DNA of 64,000 bases from Arthrobacter sp. SW1 (GTDB lineage: Bacteria > Actinomycetota > Actinomycetes > Actinomycetales > Micrococcaceae). The position numbers were made by a program, and so were the translations under genes. Under the pieces are notes generated by a model. It was not told the origin of the DNA. It searched no databases and saw nothing but the letters and a program-made list of their open reading frames with translations. Shown piece by piece: positions 25,604-34,615 of this stretch. The first letter of the stretch is position 1, and each line of letters begins with the position of its first letter. Location of the stretch: contig NZ_MJLT01000067.1 of assembly GCF_001766675.1 (NCBI RefSeq), forward strand, positions 1 through 64,000, read 5' to 3'.

Positions 25604-26218
25604 CTAAACCACTTCGGACATGTCGCCCGTGGCCGGTGTCCCCTCCAGGAGCTCGTACCGCTGCATCACGGCGCCGTTCGGCGAGGCGACCACCGGCTCA
25701 ATGAGCTTCAGGTTCGTCGGTACCGCGCCGCCGTCGAACACTTTCTTTCCCTCCCCAAGCAGGATCGGGTACACCCACAGGTTCAGCCGGTCGAAGAGTT
25801 TCTCCGTGAGGAGCGTCTGCACGAAGTCGAGGCTGCCGATCACGTGGACGTTGTTGTGCCGTTCGCGCAGCTCCCGTACGGCGGCCGGCACGTCGGCGCC
25901 GAGCAGCGAGGAGCCGGCCCATTCCAGCTCCAGGTCCTGGCGCGAGGCGACGTACTTCGGGATGCGGTTGAACAAGTCCGCGATGAAGCCGTCCTGCTTT
26001 GGCCAGTAGTTGGCGAAGATGTCGTAGGTTTTGCGTCCCAGCAGCAGCGCGTCCATGCCTTCCATGCCGCCGGCGATCTGCCCGCCGACCACATCGTCGA
26101 TGAGCGGCGCCTGCCAGCCGCCGAACGCGAAGCCGTTGTCCGTGTCCTCCTCCGGTCCGCCCGGAGCCTGCGCCACGCCGTCCAGCGTGGTGAACAAGTC
26201 GATGTGGATGAGTCCCAT
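25604..26218 (-). CDS. dihydrofolate-reductase-like protein (RibD C-terminal family)
   Basis: The 204-residue protein has the DHFR-like RibD_C pattern. It has MGLIHIDLFTTLDGVAQAPG at the start, ALLLGRKTYDIFANYWP, NVHVIGSLDFVQTLL and LNLWVYPILLGEGKKVFDGG. NADPH binding is expected, but the substrate is unknown. AAGGAGC just before ATG 26218 fixes the start against a longer in-frame possibility. It is divergent from the acetyltransferase gene at 26374. Confidence 0.88.
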   Translation of the reverse strand: MGLIHIDLFTTLDGVAQAPGGPEEDTDNGFAFGGWQAPLIDDVVGGQIAGGMEGMDALLLGRKTYDIFANYWPKQDGFIADLFNRIPKYVASRQDLELEWAGSSLLGADVPAAVRELRERHNNVHVIGSLDFVQTLLTEKLFDRLNLWVYPILLGEGKKVFDGGAVPTNLKLIEPVVASPNGAVMQRYELLEGTPATGDMSEVV

Positions 26219-26373
26219 GCCGTGCTCCTTCGCAAGAGTTTGCGGTGGTTCCGCCGGTCCGGCGGGACCACTTCGAGGCTGGCACAGAAGCGCCTCCGAA
26301 ACAACGGTGGAACGGTGGGTAGAGTGATCCCGCCACCCGAACCACGGGACACCGACCACCCCGGGAGAACAAC

Positions 26374-26976
26374 GTGCCCACAGGCAATCCTCCAAAGCTG
26401 CAGTTGCCCTTCGACCTTGGAACCCTGGCCCCGATCCGCACGGGGCGGCTCCTGATCGATCCGCTCAGGGACAGCGACGCCGAGGACGTCTTCGCGTACC
26501 AGCAGCGGCCCGACGTCGTCGCGTACCTTCCCTGGCCCGTCCGGGACCGCGCGGCGAGCCTGGCGCACACGCAGCTCCGCGCGGGGCAACGCGTCCTGGC
26601 CAACGACGGCGGCGCCGTGGCGCTCGCTGTCCGCCTGCCCGGCGAGCCGAGCCTGTCCGGTGCGGGGGACCGGGTGATCGGCGACCTCACGATCATCCTG
26701 AACAAGGCCGCCAACGCCCACGTTTCGGTCGGCTGGGTCATCCACCCCGATTTCCAGGGCCGCGCCTTCGCCCGGGAAGCGGCCACGGCGTTGCTGGAGC
26801 TGTGCTTCGGGATCGGGGCGCACCGCATCACCGCCAGCGTGGACACGGACAACTCCCGCTCCATGGCGCTTTGCGAACGCCTCGGCATGGAGCTTGAAGC
26901 CACGCACCGCGAGGACCGCTACGAAGACGGCCGCTGGTGCGACACCCACATCTACGCCATCCGCCGCCGGGGCTGA
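26374..26976 (+). CDS. GNAT N-acetyltransferase (RimJ/RimL type)
   Basis: This 200-residue acetyltransferase has the RimL-like start IRTGRLLIDPLRDSDAEDVFAYQ. The acetyl-CoA-binding segment is HPDFQGRAFAREAATALLELCF (split here as FQGRAFAREA), and it ends ALCERLGMELEATHRED. Targets may be a protein N-terminus or a small molecule. The start is a GTG at 26374 after GGGAGAA. It is convergent with the next acetyltransferase gene, 18 bases away. Confidence 0.87.
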   Translation: MPTGNPPKLQLPFDLGTLAPIRTGRLLIDPLRDSDAEDVFAYQQRPDVVAYLPWPVRDRAASLAHTQLRAGQRVLANDGGAVALAVRLPGEPSLSGAGDRVIGDLTIILNKAANAHVSVGWVIHPDFQGRAFAREAATALLELCFGIGAHRITASVDTDNSRSMALCERLGMELEATHREDRYEDGRWCDTHIYAIRRRG

Positions 26977-26994
26977 GTGCTCACCCCAGCTTCT

Positions 26995-27501
26995 TCACTG
27001 GACCAATTTCTTCACGAACGCGAGGTGCTTGATCTCCTCGGGGTCGGCGTCGAGGTCGAACTGCGGCGCGTACCCGGTGGCGAGGTAGAGGTTTTTCGCC
27101 TCGGGCTGGCGCGGGCCGGTGGTCAGGTAGATCCGGCGGTAGCCGCGGCGGACGGCCTCGGCCTCCAACTCGGCCAGGACCAGCCGGGCCAGTCCGCGGC
27201 GACGGTGCGCCGAATGCGTCCAGATCCGCTTGAGCTCCGCGGTGTGTGAGTCGTAGCGGCGGAACGCCCCGCCGGCCACCGATTCGCCGTCCTCCTGCAG
27301 GATCAGCAGGGCGCCGTGCGGCGGGGCGAACTCTTCGGCCGGGTAGCGCCGCAGCTCGTCCTGGACGTTGCCGAACAGGTCCCCGTACCGCGTGGAGTAT
27401 TCGATGGCGAGTTCGTCCAGGAGCGGTTTGACCCGGGGATCGTGCATGGGCAGGTTGAGGACCTTGATGCCCGACGTCGGCCGGGTGGGCGTGGCGGTCA
27501 T
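26995..27501 (-). CDS. GNAT N-acetyltransferase
   Basis: The 168-residue acetyltransferase has the GNAT motif A segment HRRRGLARLVLAELEAEA and motif B AKNLYLATGYAP. It lies 24 bases behind the FAD-dependent gene (27526-29463) on the same strand, so it is probably the second gene of that operon. In B. subtilis organosulfur operons, an N-acetyltransferase acetylates S-modified cysteine before flavin monooxygenases act. A similar role here is an inference from context. The start ATG 27501 follows AAAGGTAACC. Confidence 0.87.
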   Translation of the reverse strand: MTATPTRPTSGIKVLNLPMHDPRVKPLLDELAIEYSTRYGDLFGNVQDELRRYPAEEFAPPHGALLILQEDGESVAGGAFRRYDSHTAELKRIWTHSAHRRRGLARLVLAELEAEAVRRGYRRIYLTTGPRQPEAKNLYLATGYAPQFDLDADPEEIKHLAFVKKLVQ

Positions 27502-27525
27502 GGTTACCTTTCGTGCGGGCTTGGG

Positions 27526-29463
27526 CTAGCTGGCGGGAACGGGGACTCGGGCGGCGAGTTCGGCGAGGATGCGGCGCGCCAAGGCATCATTCTCCCGGAA
27601 CGGGGCGGCGTTCGTGTTGGGCCGGGCGAAGGCGCCGGCACCCCACCCCGAGGTCCACGGGCCCACCGCGAACAGGCCGGGCTGCGGGCCGCCGTCGGGC
27701 GCCAATACCTCAAAGGAAGCGGAGACGAGCAGCTTCCCCGTGGAGTGCGGGCCGTCCGCGGTGAGCAGGCGCTGTTCGGTGCCGTGGCCGCTCGCGTGGA
27801 GCTCCGCCAGGGCCGGGTTCGCCGAACGCTCCACCGACGGCGACGGCAGCCGCGCCTCGATGTACGCCGCGGCATCCACCAGCACGGGCGACTGGAAGGA
27901 CCCGGCCACGAAACGGCCGGTGGCCTCGTCCGGTCGCACCCAGGTGCCGGGGCCGAGGAAGTGCAGCAGCCCGGCGTCGTGCAGGGCCAGGATTTCGCGC
28001 AGGCGGTGCGGCGGCGGACCGGAATCCACGTAGCTGAAGAAGCCGTGCCACCAACCGTGCACCGCCTGCTGCGAGCGGGAGTTCAGCCGCTCCTGCGGAA
28101 CCAGCCGGCCCAGCTCCATGTACACCTTGAGCAGCGCCATGAACAGGGCCAGGGTTTCGGAATGGTCCGGGCTGGTCCGCAGGGCGAGGTCCCGCCGGAT
28201 GTAGTTGGCCACGGCCCGCTGCACCGCAGCATGGTCCGCGAAGGCGCAGCCGCTGAAGGGCTGGTCCAGGGCCTCGAGATCCAGCCGCAGCGCAGGGTCC
28301 GGGACGGTTTGGGCAACGAGTTCTTCGCGGCCCGGGCTGTACCAGTCCAGGAGTTCGAAGCGGGCCTCGAACTCCTCCCAGCTGCCCGTGACCCGCTCCG
28401 GGTAGGCGAAGAGTTCGCGGTAGTAGGCGTGGCCGGCGTCCTTCGCGATGAGCGGCCAGAGCTGCGTCCGGAAGTCCAGCTCATCGTGTTCCGCAAGCAG
28501 GGCGCCGACGTCGGCGGCCGTGAAGTAGCGCGGCGCCCCCGTCGCTTCGCCGCGGAAGGTGGAGGAAATCTTGGAGTGGTACGGCACCCCGCGCCGCGAA
28601 CCCGCCCAGATCCGCGGTTCGGCGCCGGACGGCACATAGCGGAGTCCGCCGTCGGGCTGATCCTCGAAACGGCCGCCGCGGCCCTCGAACAGCAGCACCA
28701 GCAGGTCCACGAATGCCAGACCCATACCGGCAACAATCACGTCCTGGCCTGGGGCGATGGCTGAGTAGTCGACGTCGGTGGTGTAGGACGGCGCGGCATG
28801 GAAGGCGCCGTGCCGGGCCGCGAAGTCCGCCAGCCGCGCGGTCTCGGCGTCCGGCCGCGAATCGGTATGCCCCAACGAGTACACCACCAGCTCTGCCTCC
28901 AGCACCGCCCCGGAGGCGAGGTGCACGCGGTGGCGGGTTCCGCCGTCGGGATCCTTCTCAACGGGCTCGACGCCGGTGGCCGTGTCCCGGTGGACCGTCA
29001 CCGTGGCGCCCGGCGCGCCGTCGGTGGTGCGGAGGGCCGCGACGGCCCGGCGGAAGAACCACTCCAGGTACTTGCCCTGCAATTGCCGGGTGGGGAAAGT
29101 GGCCGGTCCCAGAGCGCGGAGCTGCTCCAAGAGGTGCGGCTCCAGCGGAGGCACGTCGCGGATGGAGCCGTCCAGCACTCCGGCGGCCCAGCCCGTGAGG
29201 CCCGGGCCGTCCTCGGCGGGACCTTCGCAGTCCACGGAACCGTCGGTGAACATCGTGATGTCCGCAGCCATCGAGTTGAGCAGCAGCCCGGGGCCCTGGT
29301 CATAGCGCCAGATCCTCCCGGAGCCGGGCTCGTGCGGCTCCACCACATGGATGTCCAGCGGTCCGTCGAAGAGCGCCGGCCGGTTGGCCGCGAGCCGCTC
29401 CAGGACGCCCGCGGTGCGCGGACCGCCGCCGATGAAGACGATCGCGGGGGTATCTGCGGGCAT
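27526..29463 (-). CDS. FAD/NAD(P)-binding protein (PF13454 type)
   Basis: The 645-residue protein begins with a dinucleotide-binding motif (IVFIGGGPRTAGVLERL, about 9-25). It has the HVVEPHEPGSGRIW segment typical of the FAD-NAD(P)-binding PF13454 family, and a second nucleotide motif near DVIVAGMGLAFVDLLVLL. Members are probable flavin-dependent oxidoreductases or monooxygenases. It is divergent from the amino-acid ABC/LLM monooxygenase operon across 309 bases, with a GNAT gene behind it. It therefore probably takes part in the same oxidative catabolism. The ATG at 29463 follows AGGAGTTTCC, which supports the start. Confidence 0.85.
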   Translation of the reverse strand: MPADTPAIVFIGGGPRTAGVLERLAANRPALFDGPLDIHVVEPHEPGSGRIWRYDQGPGLLLNSMAADITMFTDGSVDCEGPAEDGPGLTGWAAGVLDGSIRDVPPLEPHLLEQLRALGPATFPTRQLQGKYLEWFFRRAVAALRTTDGAPGATVTVHRDTATGVEPVEKDPDGGTRHRVHLASGAVLEAELVVYSLGHTDSRPDAETARLADFAARHGAFHAAPSYTTDVDYSAIAPGQDVIVAGMGLAFVDLLVLLFEGRGGRFEDQPDGGLRYVPSGAEPRIWAGSRRGVPYHSKISSTFRGEATGAPRYFTAADVGALLAEHDELDFRTQLWPLIAKDAGHAYYRELFAYPERVTGSWEEFEARFELLDWYSPGREELVAQTVPDPALRLDLEALDQPFSGCAFADHAAVQRAVANYIRRDLALRTSPDHSETLALFMALLKVYMELGRLVPQERLNSRSQQAVHGWWHGFFSYVDSGPPPHRLREILALHDAGLLHFLGPGTWVRPDEATGRFVAGSFQSPVLVDAAAYIEARLPSPSVERSANPALAELHASGHGTEQRLLTADGPHSTGKLLVSASFEVLAPDGGPQPGLFAVGPWTSGWGAGAFARPNTNAAPFRENDALARRILAELAARVPVPAS

Positions 29464-29772
29464 GGAAACTCCTGAAAACGGACGGAAAAACGGGCCCGGT
29501 CGGGCTGGAATGACCCGAGCCTAGGGAGCAGCTGCGGGAGCCGTCGAGGGGCGGGTCACGGCCGTTCACCGCACGTCACGGTGCGTCAAAAGAGGGCCCC
29601 TGCGGCACGTCAAAGAGCGCAACAGAGCACGTCCGTATGGCGCTTTGTGACAGGCCGTGAAGCGGCGGGAAGTCCCGTGAAGAAGTGCAAAAAACCGCCT
29701 TGCAGGCGTTTCCGGGGCGCCCCTAGATTGGCAGCCATTCCCCAGCCAGACCAACCCGAAGCGAGGTGGCGC
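29464..29772. promoter_or_regulatory. divergent intergenic region with promoter for the ABC operon
   Basis: No gene is seen in these 309 bases. A sigma-70-like promoter fits at -35 TTGCAG (29700-29705) and -10 TAGATT (29724-29729) with an 18-base spacer, 44 bases before the ATG at 29773. Farther left, CACCG/CGGTG (29567-29571 and 29579-29583) and two CGTCAAA-containing repeats (near 29584 and 29608) could be binding sites for the shared regulator, which is not in the window. Confidence 0.45.
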
Positions 29773-30840
29773 ATGAGTTCTACAGCAACTCCGGTTTCTG
29801 TAGCGGGCGCAGCGGCGCAGTCCGCACCGTCAACAGGCAGGCCGGCGTCCGCCGGCGCTCTGGAAAATCAAGCACCGGAAAGCACTCCGGAAAGCACCGC
29901 AGAGACCCCGACGGCGGGACCTCCCGCCGTCGACTATTCCGGCTACAAGGTGGTCCCGGCCAAGCATCCGGGCCGCTGGGTGGGCACCGTACTGGTGGCG
30001 CTCGGCGTGGCCGCGGTGCTGTGGTCCCTGGCCACCAACCCGCGCTGGGAGTGGGGCGTGGTGGCGCAGTGGTTCACCGCGCAGTCGGTGGTGAACGGGC
30101 TGGTGGAAACCCTCAAGCTCACGGCGATTTCCGGAGCACTGGGCTTTGTTCTCGGCTTCGTGCTGGCGCTGATGCGGCTTTCGGCGTCGCCGCTGCTGGT
30201 GGGAGTGTCCTGGACGTTCTCCTGGATCTTCCGCTCCACCCCGCTGCTGGTCCAGCTCCTGCTTTGGTACAACCTGGGCTACCTGTACGAGAAGATCAGC
30301 CTCGGCATCCCGTTCACGGACGTCCGCTTCTTCGAGGTGCAGACCACCACGCTCATCAGCCAGTTCGCCGCCGCCGTGCTGGGCCTGACCCTGAACCAGG
30401 CCGCGTATTCGGCCGAGATCATCCGCGGCGGCATCCTGTCCGTGGACCAGGGCCAGCTGGAGGCCGCGGCCGCGCTGGGCATCCCGGCCTGGCGGCGCTC
30501 CACCCGGATCATCCTGCCGCAGGCTATGCGGGCCATCCTGCCCACGGCGTTCAACGAGATCATCGGCCTGGTGAAGGGCACCTCGATCGTCTACGTGCTG
30601 GCCTATTCGGAGCTGTTCTACACCGTGCAGGTCATCTACAACCGCACCCAGCAAGTGCTGCCGCTGCTGCTCGTGGCCACCCTTTGGTACGTAGTGATCA
30701 CCTCGGTGCTGAGCGTCTTCCAGTACTACATCGAACGCCACTACTCAAAGGGCGCCGTCCGGAACCTGCCACTGACACCGCTGCAGAAGGTCCGCCGCTT
30801 CTTCGCCACCCACGCCGTCCTCGAGAGGAAGAGCCGATGA
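29773..30840 (+). CDS. amino-acid ABC transporter permease
   Basis: The 355-residue protein has an N-terminal soluble extension of about 75 residues rich in Ala/Pro/Thr. A HisM/GlnP-type permease follows with about five helices and the EAA loop (EAAAALGIPAWRRSTRIILPQ split near 230-250). It forms the membrane channel of a polar-amino-acid importer. ATG 29773 follows GAGGTGG. The next gene, its ATPase, overlaps by 4 bases (30837-30840). Only one permease gene is present, so it probably works as a homodimer. Confidence 0.93.
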   Translation: MSSTATPVSVAGAAAQSAPSTGRPASAGALENQAPESTPESTAETPTAGPPAVDYSGYKVVPAKHPGRWVGTVLVALGVAAVLWSLATNPRWEWGVVAQWFTAQSVVNGLVETLKLTAISGALGFVLGFVLALMRLSASPLLVGVSWTFSWIFRSTPLLVQLLLWYNLGYLYEKISLGIPFTDVRFFEVQTTTLISQFAAAVLGLTLNQAAYSAEIIRGGILSVDQGQLEAAAALGIPAWRRSTRIILPQAMRAILPTAFNEIIGLVKGTSIVYVLAYSELFYTVQVIYNRTQQVLPLLLVATLWYVVITSVLSVFQYYIERHYSKGAVRNLPLTPLQKVRRFFATHAVLERKSR

Positions 30841-31619
30841 GCACGGGCCACGTTGAAATCACCGATGTCCGCAAGAGCTTCGGCACCACCGAAGTCCTGA
30901 AAGGCGTATCCCTCACCGTGCCGCCCGGCGGCGTGGCCGTGATCCTGGGCCCCTCCGGCTCCGGCAAGTCCACGCTGCTGCGCACCATCAACCATCTGGA
31001 AAAGGTGGACAGCGGCAACATCACCATCGACGGCGAACTGGTGGGCTACCAGCTCCGCGGCAACAAGCTGCACGAGCTGCGCGAAAAGGACATCCTCAAG
31101 CAGCGCACCCACATCGGCATGGTGTTCCAGAATTTCAACCTGTTCCCGCACCTCACCGCACTGGAAAACGTGGCGGAAGCACCCGTCGTCGCGCAGGGCA
31201 GGTCCAAGGAGGAAGCCCGGGCGCGGGCGCTGGAACTCCTGGACCGCGTGGGGCTCAAGGACCGTGCCGATGCCTACCCGCGGCAGCTCTCCGGCGGCCA
31301 GCAGCAACGCGTGGCCATCGCCCGGGCGCTTGCCCTGAACCCGAAGATCCTGCTGTTCGACGAGCCCACCTCCGCCCTGGACCCCGAACTGGTCAACGAA
31401 GTGCTGGACGTCATCCGCGAACTCGCCACCTCCGGCACCACCCTGATCATCGTCACGCACGAGATGGGCTTCGCCCGGGACGTCGCGGACACCGTGGTGT
31501 TCATGGACCAGGGCCAGATCGTGGAACAGGGCAGCCCGCAGGAGGTCTTCACCAGCCCGCGCGAACCCCGCACCCGCAGCTTCTTCTCCAAAGTCATCGA
31601 ACCGGCTTTCAACATCTGA
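30837..31619 (+). CDS. amino-acid ABC transporter ATP-binding protein
   Basis: The 260-residue ATPase has Walker A GPSGSGKST at 38-46, signature LSGGQQQR at 151-158, Walker B ILLFDEPTSALDPE and the switch His in IVTHEMGFARDV. It matches the GlnQ/HisP/TcyN group of polar-amino-acid transporters. It powers uptake with the permease at 29773 and the lipoprotein at 31631. Start ATG 30837 overlaps the permease stop and is preceded by GAGAGGAAG. Confidence 0.95.
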   Translation: MSTGHVEITDVRKSFGTTEVLKGVSLTVPPGGVAVILGPSGSGKSTLLRTINHLEKVDSGNITIDGELVGYQLRGNKLHELREKDILKQRTHIGMVFQNFNLFPHLTALENVAEAPVVAQGRSKEEARARALELLDRVGLKDRADAYPRQLSGGQQQRVAIARALALNPKILLFDEPTSALDPELVNEVLDVIRELATSGTTLIIVTHEMGFARDVADTVVFMDQGQIVEQGSPQEVFTSPREPRTRSFFSKVIEPAFNI

Positions 31620-31630
31620 GGACCCGCCAC

Positions 31631-32629
31631 ATGCTTCGCATCAACCGCACCAAAACCAAACTCCTGGCGCTCGCCGTGCTGCCCGCCGTCGTCGTGCCTG
31701 TCCTGGCCGGCTGCTCGGATCCGGGCGCTTCCGCAAGCAGCGGCTCCGGCGCTTCATCGGGTGCTGCCCGCAACGGCGTCACCTACAACACCTCGCCCGA
31801 GCAGAACCGCATCCGTGCGGAGAAGGATCCGGCCGCGGCGGCCAAGGTGCCGCAGCTGATCGGCAAGGACGGCAAGCTCACGGTGGCCACGACTGCCGGC
31901 ACCATCCCGTTGTCCTTCCACGCCACGGATGACAAGACGCCCGTGGGCAGCGAGCTGGACATCGCCCAACTGGTGGCGGACAAGCTGGGGCTTGAGCTCG
32001 ACATCCAGGTGACCTCCTGGGAGAACTGGCCGCTGAAGACCCAGTCCGGGGATATCGAGGCCGTGTTCTCCAATGTGGGCATCAACAAGGACCGCGTGAA
32101 GCTGTTCGACTTCTCCAGCTACCGGGCGGCGTTCATGGGCTTCGAAGCCAAGAAGTCCTCGAACTACACCATCAAGGGCGCGGACGATATCTCCGGGCTG
32201 AAGGTCTCCGTGGGCTCGGGAACCAACCAGGAGAAGATCCTCTTGGCCTGGAACAAGGACCTGGAAGCGCGCGGCAAGGCGCCGGCCACCCTGCAGTACT
32301 ACTCCTCCGAGGCGGACACCATCCTCGCCCTGTCCTCGGGGCGCATAGACCTGAACATCGGTCCCTACCCCTCCGCAACGTACCGGGAAAACACCCGCGA
32401 CGACCTCAAGGTGGTGGGCAAGGTCAACGCCGGCTGGCCGTCCGAAACCTTGGTCGCAGCCACCACGTTGAAGGGCAACGGACTGGCCCCGGCCATCACC
32501 GACGCCCTGAACTCGGCCATCAAGGACGGCTCCTACGCCAAGGTGCTGGAGCGCTGGGGCCTGTCCGAGGAAGCCCTGCCGGAATCGAAGACCATCACCG
32601 AGGCAAACTTTGGGACTGGCACCAAATGA
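31631..32629 (+). CDS. amino-acid ABC transporter substrate-binding lipoprotein
   Basis: The 332-residue protein has a lipoprotein signal with lipobox LAGC (Cys28) and a Ser/Gly linker. A family 3 solute-binding domain follows, with KLTVATTAGTIPLSF, VGSGTNQEKILLAW and RWGLSEEALPES. It captures the substrate outside the membrane for the permease/ATPase. A close paralogue without transporter partners is at 48449-49462. The stop overlaps the next ATG (32626-32629), so the monooxygenase gene is coupled to uptake. The substrate is probably a sulfur-containing or modified amino acid, judged only from context. Confidence 0.92.
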   Translation: MLRINRTKTKLLALAVLPAVVVPVLAGCSDPGASASSGSGASSGAARNGVTYNTSPEQNRIRAEKDPAAAAKVPQLIGKDGKLTVATTAGTIPLSFHATDDKTPVGSELDIAQLVADKLGLELDIQVTSWENWPLKTQSGDIEAVFSNVGINKDRVKLFDFSSYRAAFMGFEAKKSSNYTIKGADDISGLKVSVGSGTNQEKILLAWNKDLEARGKAPATLQYYSSEADTILALSSGRIDLNIGPYPSATYRENTRDDLKVVGKVNAGWPSETLVAATTLKGNGLAPAITDALNSAIKDGSYAKVLERWGLSEEALPESKTITEANFGTGTK

Positions 32630-33786
32630 AGTTCCAGGTCCTGGACATCATCCCGCACCTGAAGAATCCGCTCACGGGACAGATCGTCTCGACGGCGGAG
32701 CGCCTCAACCAGGTGGTGGAAACCGCCCGCGCGGCCGAATCACTCGGGTACGACAGCTTCTCCGTAGGGGAGCGGCATGCCGGCGAGTTCATCTCCTCCT
32801 CCCCGACGACGGTCCTTGCCGCGATCGCGGCCGTCACCAGGCGCATCCGGCTGCAAAGCGGCGTCACCGTGCTCTCCGTGCTGGACCCTGTGCGGGTGGC
32901 CGAGGATTACGCCACGATCGACCAGCTCAGCCGGGGCCGGCTGGAACTGGTGATCGGCAAGGGCAACGAGGTGTTGCAGTACCCCTTGTTCGGGCTGTCC
33001 CTTGATGACCAATGGGAGCTGCTCGCCGAGAAGTACGGCCTGCTGCGGAGGCTGTGGCGCGAAGAAAACGTCACGTGGTCCGGGCGTTTCCGGCCCGCGC
33101 TGACGGAGGAAACCACCACCACGCCGCGTCCCTTCGCGGGAGCGCCCCGGATTTGGCACGGCTCGGCTACAACGCTGACCTCTGCCGCGCTGGCAGCGCA
33201 ATGGGGCGATCCCCTGTTCACTGCCAACGCCATCCAGCCCCGGGAGAACTACAAGGTCCTCATCGACCACTACCGGGAAGAATACGAGCGTCACGGCCAC
33301 GATCCACGGCACCAGTACCTCGGCTCAGGCAGCGGCGCGGGTGGAGTGTTCGTGGCCGACACCACGCAGGAGGCGAAGCGGCAGTTTGGCCCGGTCTACG
33401 AAGCGCTGACCGCAGGCCGGAACGTGCCCGGCAACAACTCGCCGTTCCGGGACATCGACCACGCCGTTGCCGAGGGACCCGCCCTGGTGGGCAGCCCCGA
33501 GCAGGTGATCGACAAGATCCTCAGCTACCACGAGCTCTACGGCCACGACCTGCAGTCCATCTCCTTGCCCACCACGCTGCCGTTCGCCCAGCAGCTGGAC
33601 ATCCTGGAACGCTTCGCCACCGACGTCATCCCGGCCGTGCGCGCCGCGGCACCCACCACCCTCTGGGAAGCCGCGGACCCGTACGGGCGGCGCCCGGCTT
33701 TCGCCGACGCCCTTGAACCCGACGCGGCGGCCGCCGTCGAACGAGACCACACCCTTCATAGGAGCAACCATGCCCTCGCCCACTGA
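32626..33786 (+). CDS. LLM-class (luciferase-like) flavin-dependent oxidoreductase
   Basis: The 386-residue protein has the bacterial-luciferase-like TIM-barrel pattern: ETARAAESLGYDSFSVGERHAGEF, RIRLQSGVTVLSVLDPVRVAEDYATIDQLS (given here in parts) and GRLELVIGKGNE. Such enzymes use FMNH2 and oxygen, supplied by a separate reductase, to oxidise C-S, C-N or other bonds. It begins within the stop of the binding-protein gene. It is the first of three flavin monooxygenase genes in the operon; no obvious flavin reductase is in the window. Confidence 0.9.
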   Translation: MKFQVLDIIPHLKNPLTGQIVSTAERLNQVVETARAAESLGYDSFSVGERHAGEFISSSPTTVLAAIAAVTRRIRLQSGVTVLSVLDPVRVAEDYATIDQLSRGRLELVIGKGNEVLQYPLFGLSLDDQWELLAEKYGLLRRLWREENVTWSGRFRPALTEETTTTPRPFAGAPRIWHGSATTLTSAALAAQWGDPLFTANAIQPRENYKVLIDHYREEYERHGHDPRHQYLGSGSGAGGVFVADTTQEAKRQFGPVYEALTAGRNVPGNNSPFRDIDHAVAEGPALVGSPEQVIDKILSYHELYGHDLQSISLPTTLPFAQQLDILERFATDVIPAVRAAAPTTLWEAADPYGRRPAFADALEPDAAAAVERDHTLHRSNHALAH

Positions 33787-34615
33787 CACTTTGACCGCCG
33801 CCGCCACCAGCCCGGCGTTCGCCGCCGAATGGGCCGAATGGCACGCCGCGCACGAGCGGCACCGCGCGGACCCGCACGGCTTCCTGGCCGTCACCCACCT
33901 GCACTGGCTGGACGCTACCCCGCGGCAGCTCGACGGCGTCCCGGGAACCTGGAGCGCGGAGAACGACGTCGTCACCGTGGCTCTTGAGTCCGGCGAAAGC
34001 CTGCGCCGCGACGGCCGTGAGCTTGGTTCGGACGCCGGCACGACCCTCCGCTTCGGCCCCATCGCCGAACGCGCGGGCATCAACCTGCAAGCGGAGGACA
34101 TCGTCGTGGAACTGGCCAAGCGCGGCGGCGAATACATCGTGCGCCCGCGGGATCCGCGGCACCCGCTGGTCAACGAATACCGCGGCACTCCGGCATACGA
34201 GCCGGACGCAGCCTTCGCCGTAAAGGGCCGCTTTGTTCCCTTCGCGGAACCGCGCACCACCACGGTGGGTGCCGCGGTCGAGGGTATCCAGCACGTGTAC
34301 GAAGCGCCGGGTGAAATCCGCTTCAGCCTCGGCGGCCAGGAACTGTCCCTCACCGCGTTCAACGGCCACACGCCGGGCACGCTCTCGGTGCTGTTCACCG
34401 ATGAGACCTCGGGGAAAACCACCTACGCTGCCAACCGTTCCCTTACCGTCGCCCCTGGGGAGGACGGGTCCGTGCTGCTCGACTTCAACCGCGCGGTCAA
34501 CCTGCCCTGCGCCTACACGGACCTGGCCACCTGCCCGCTGCCGCCGGCCGAAAACCGGCTGCCCGTGGCCATCGAAGCAGGCGAAAAGATCCCCTACGAA
34601 AGGCAGGCACAGTGA
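33770..34615 (+). CDS. DUF1684 domain protein
   Basis: The 281-residue protein is a DUF1684 member. It starts with EWAEWHAAHERHRADPHGFLAVTHLHWLD, written here in parts (EWHAAHERHR and FLAVTHLHWLD). It later has IQHVYEAPGEIRFSLGG and the C-terminal LDFNRAVNLPCAYTDLATCP signature with two cysteines. Function is unknown for the family. ATG 33770 follows AGGAGCAACC and overlaps the preceding gene by 17 bases. Its tight packing between flavin monooxygenase genes suggests it handles a product of their reaction. Confidence 0.88.
   Translation: MPSPTDTLTAAATSPAFAAEWAEWHAAHERHRADPHGFLAVTHLHWLDATPRQLDGVPGTWSAENDVVTVALESGESLRRDGRELGSDAGTTLRFGPIAERAGINLQAEDIVVELAKRGGEYIVRPRDPRHPLVNEYRGTPAYEPDAAFAVKGRFVPFAEPRTTTVGAAVEGIQHVYEAPGEIRFSLGGQELSLTAFNGHTPGTLSVLFTDETSGKTTYAANRSLTVAPGEDGSVLLDFNRAVNLPCAYTDLATCPLPPAENRLPVAIEAGEKIPYERQAQ

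Noticed and set aside
29567-29583. CACCG/CGGTG inverted repeat as a defined operator
   Set aside because: It is only 5 bp per arm and such repeats are frequent by chance at this GC; it is mentioned only within the intergenic entry.
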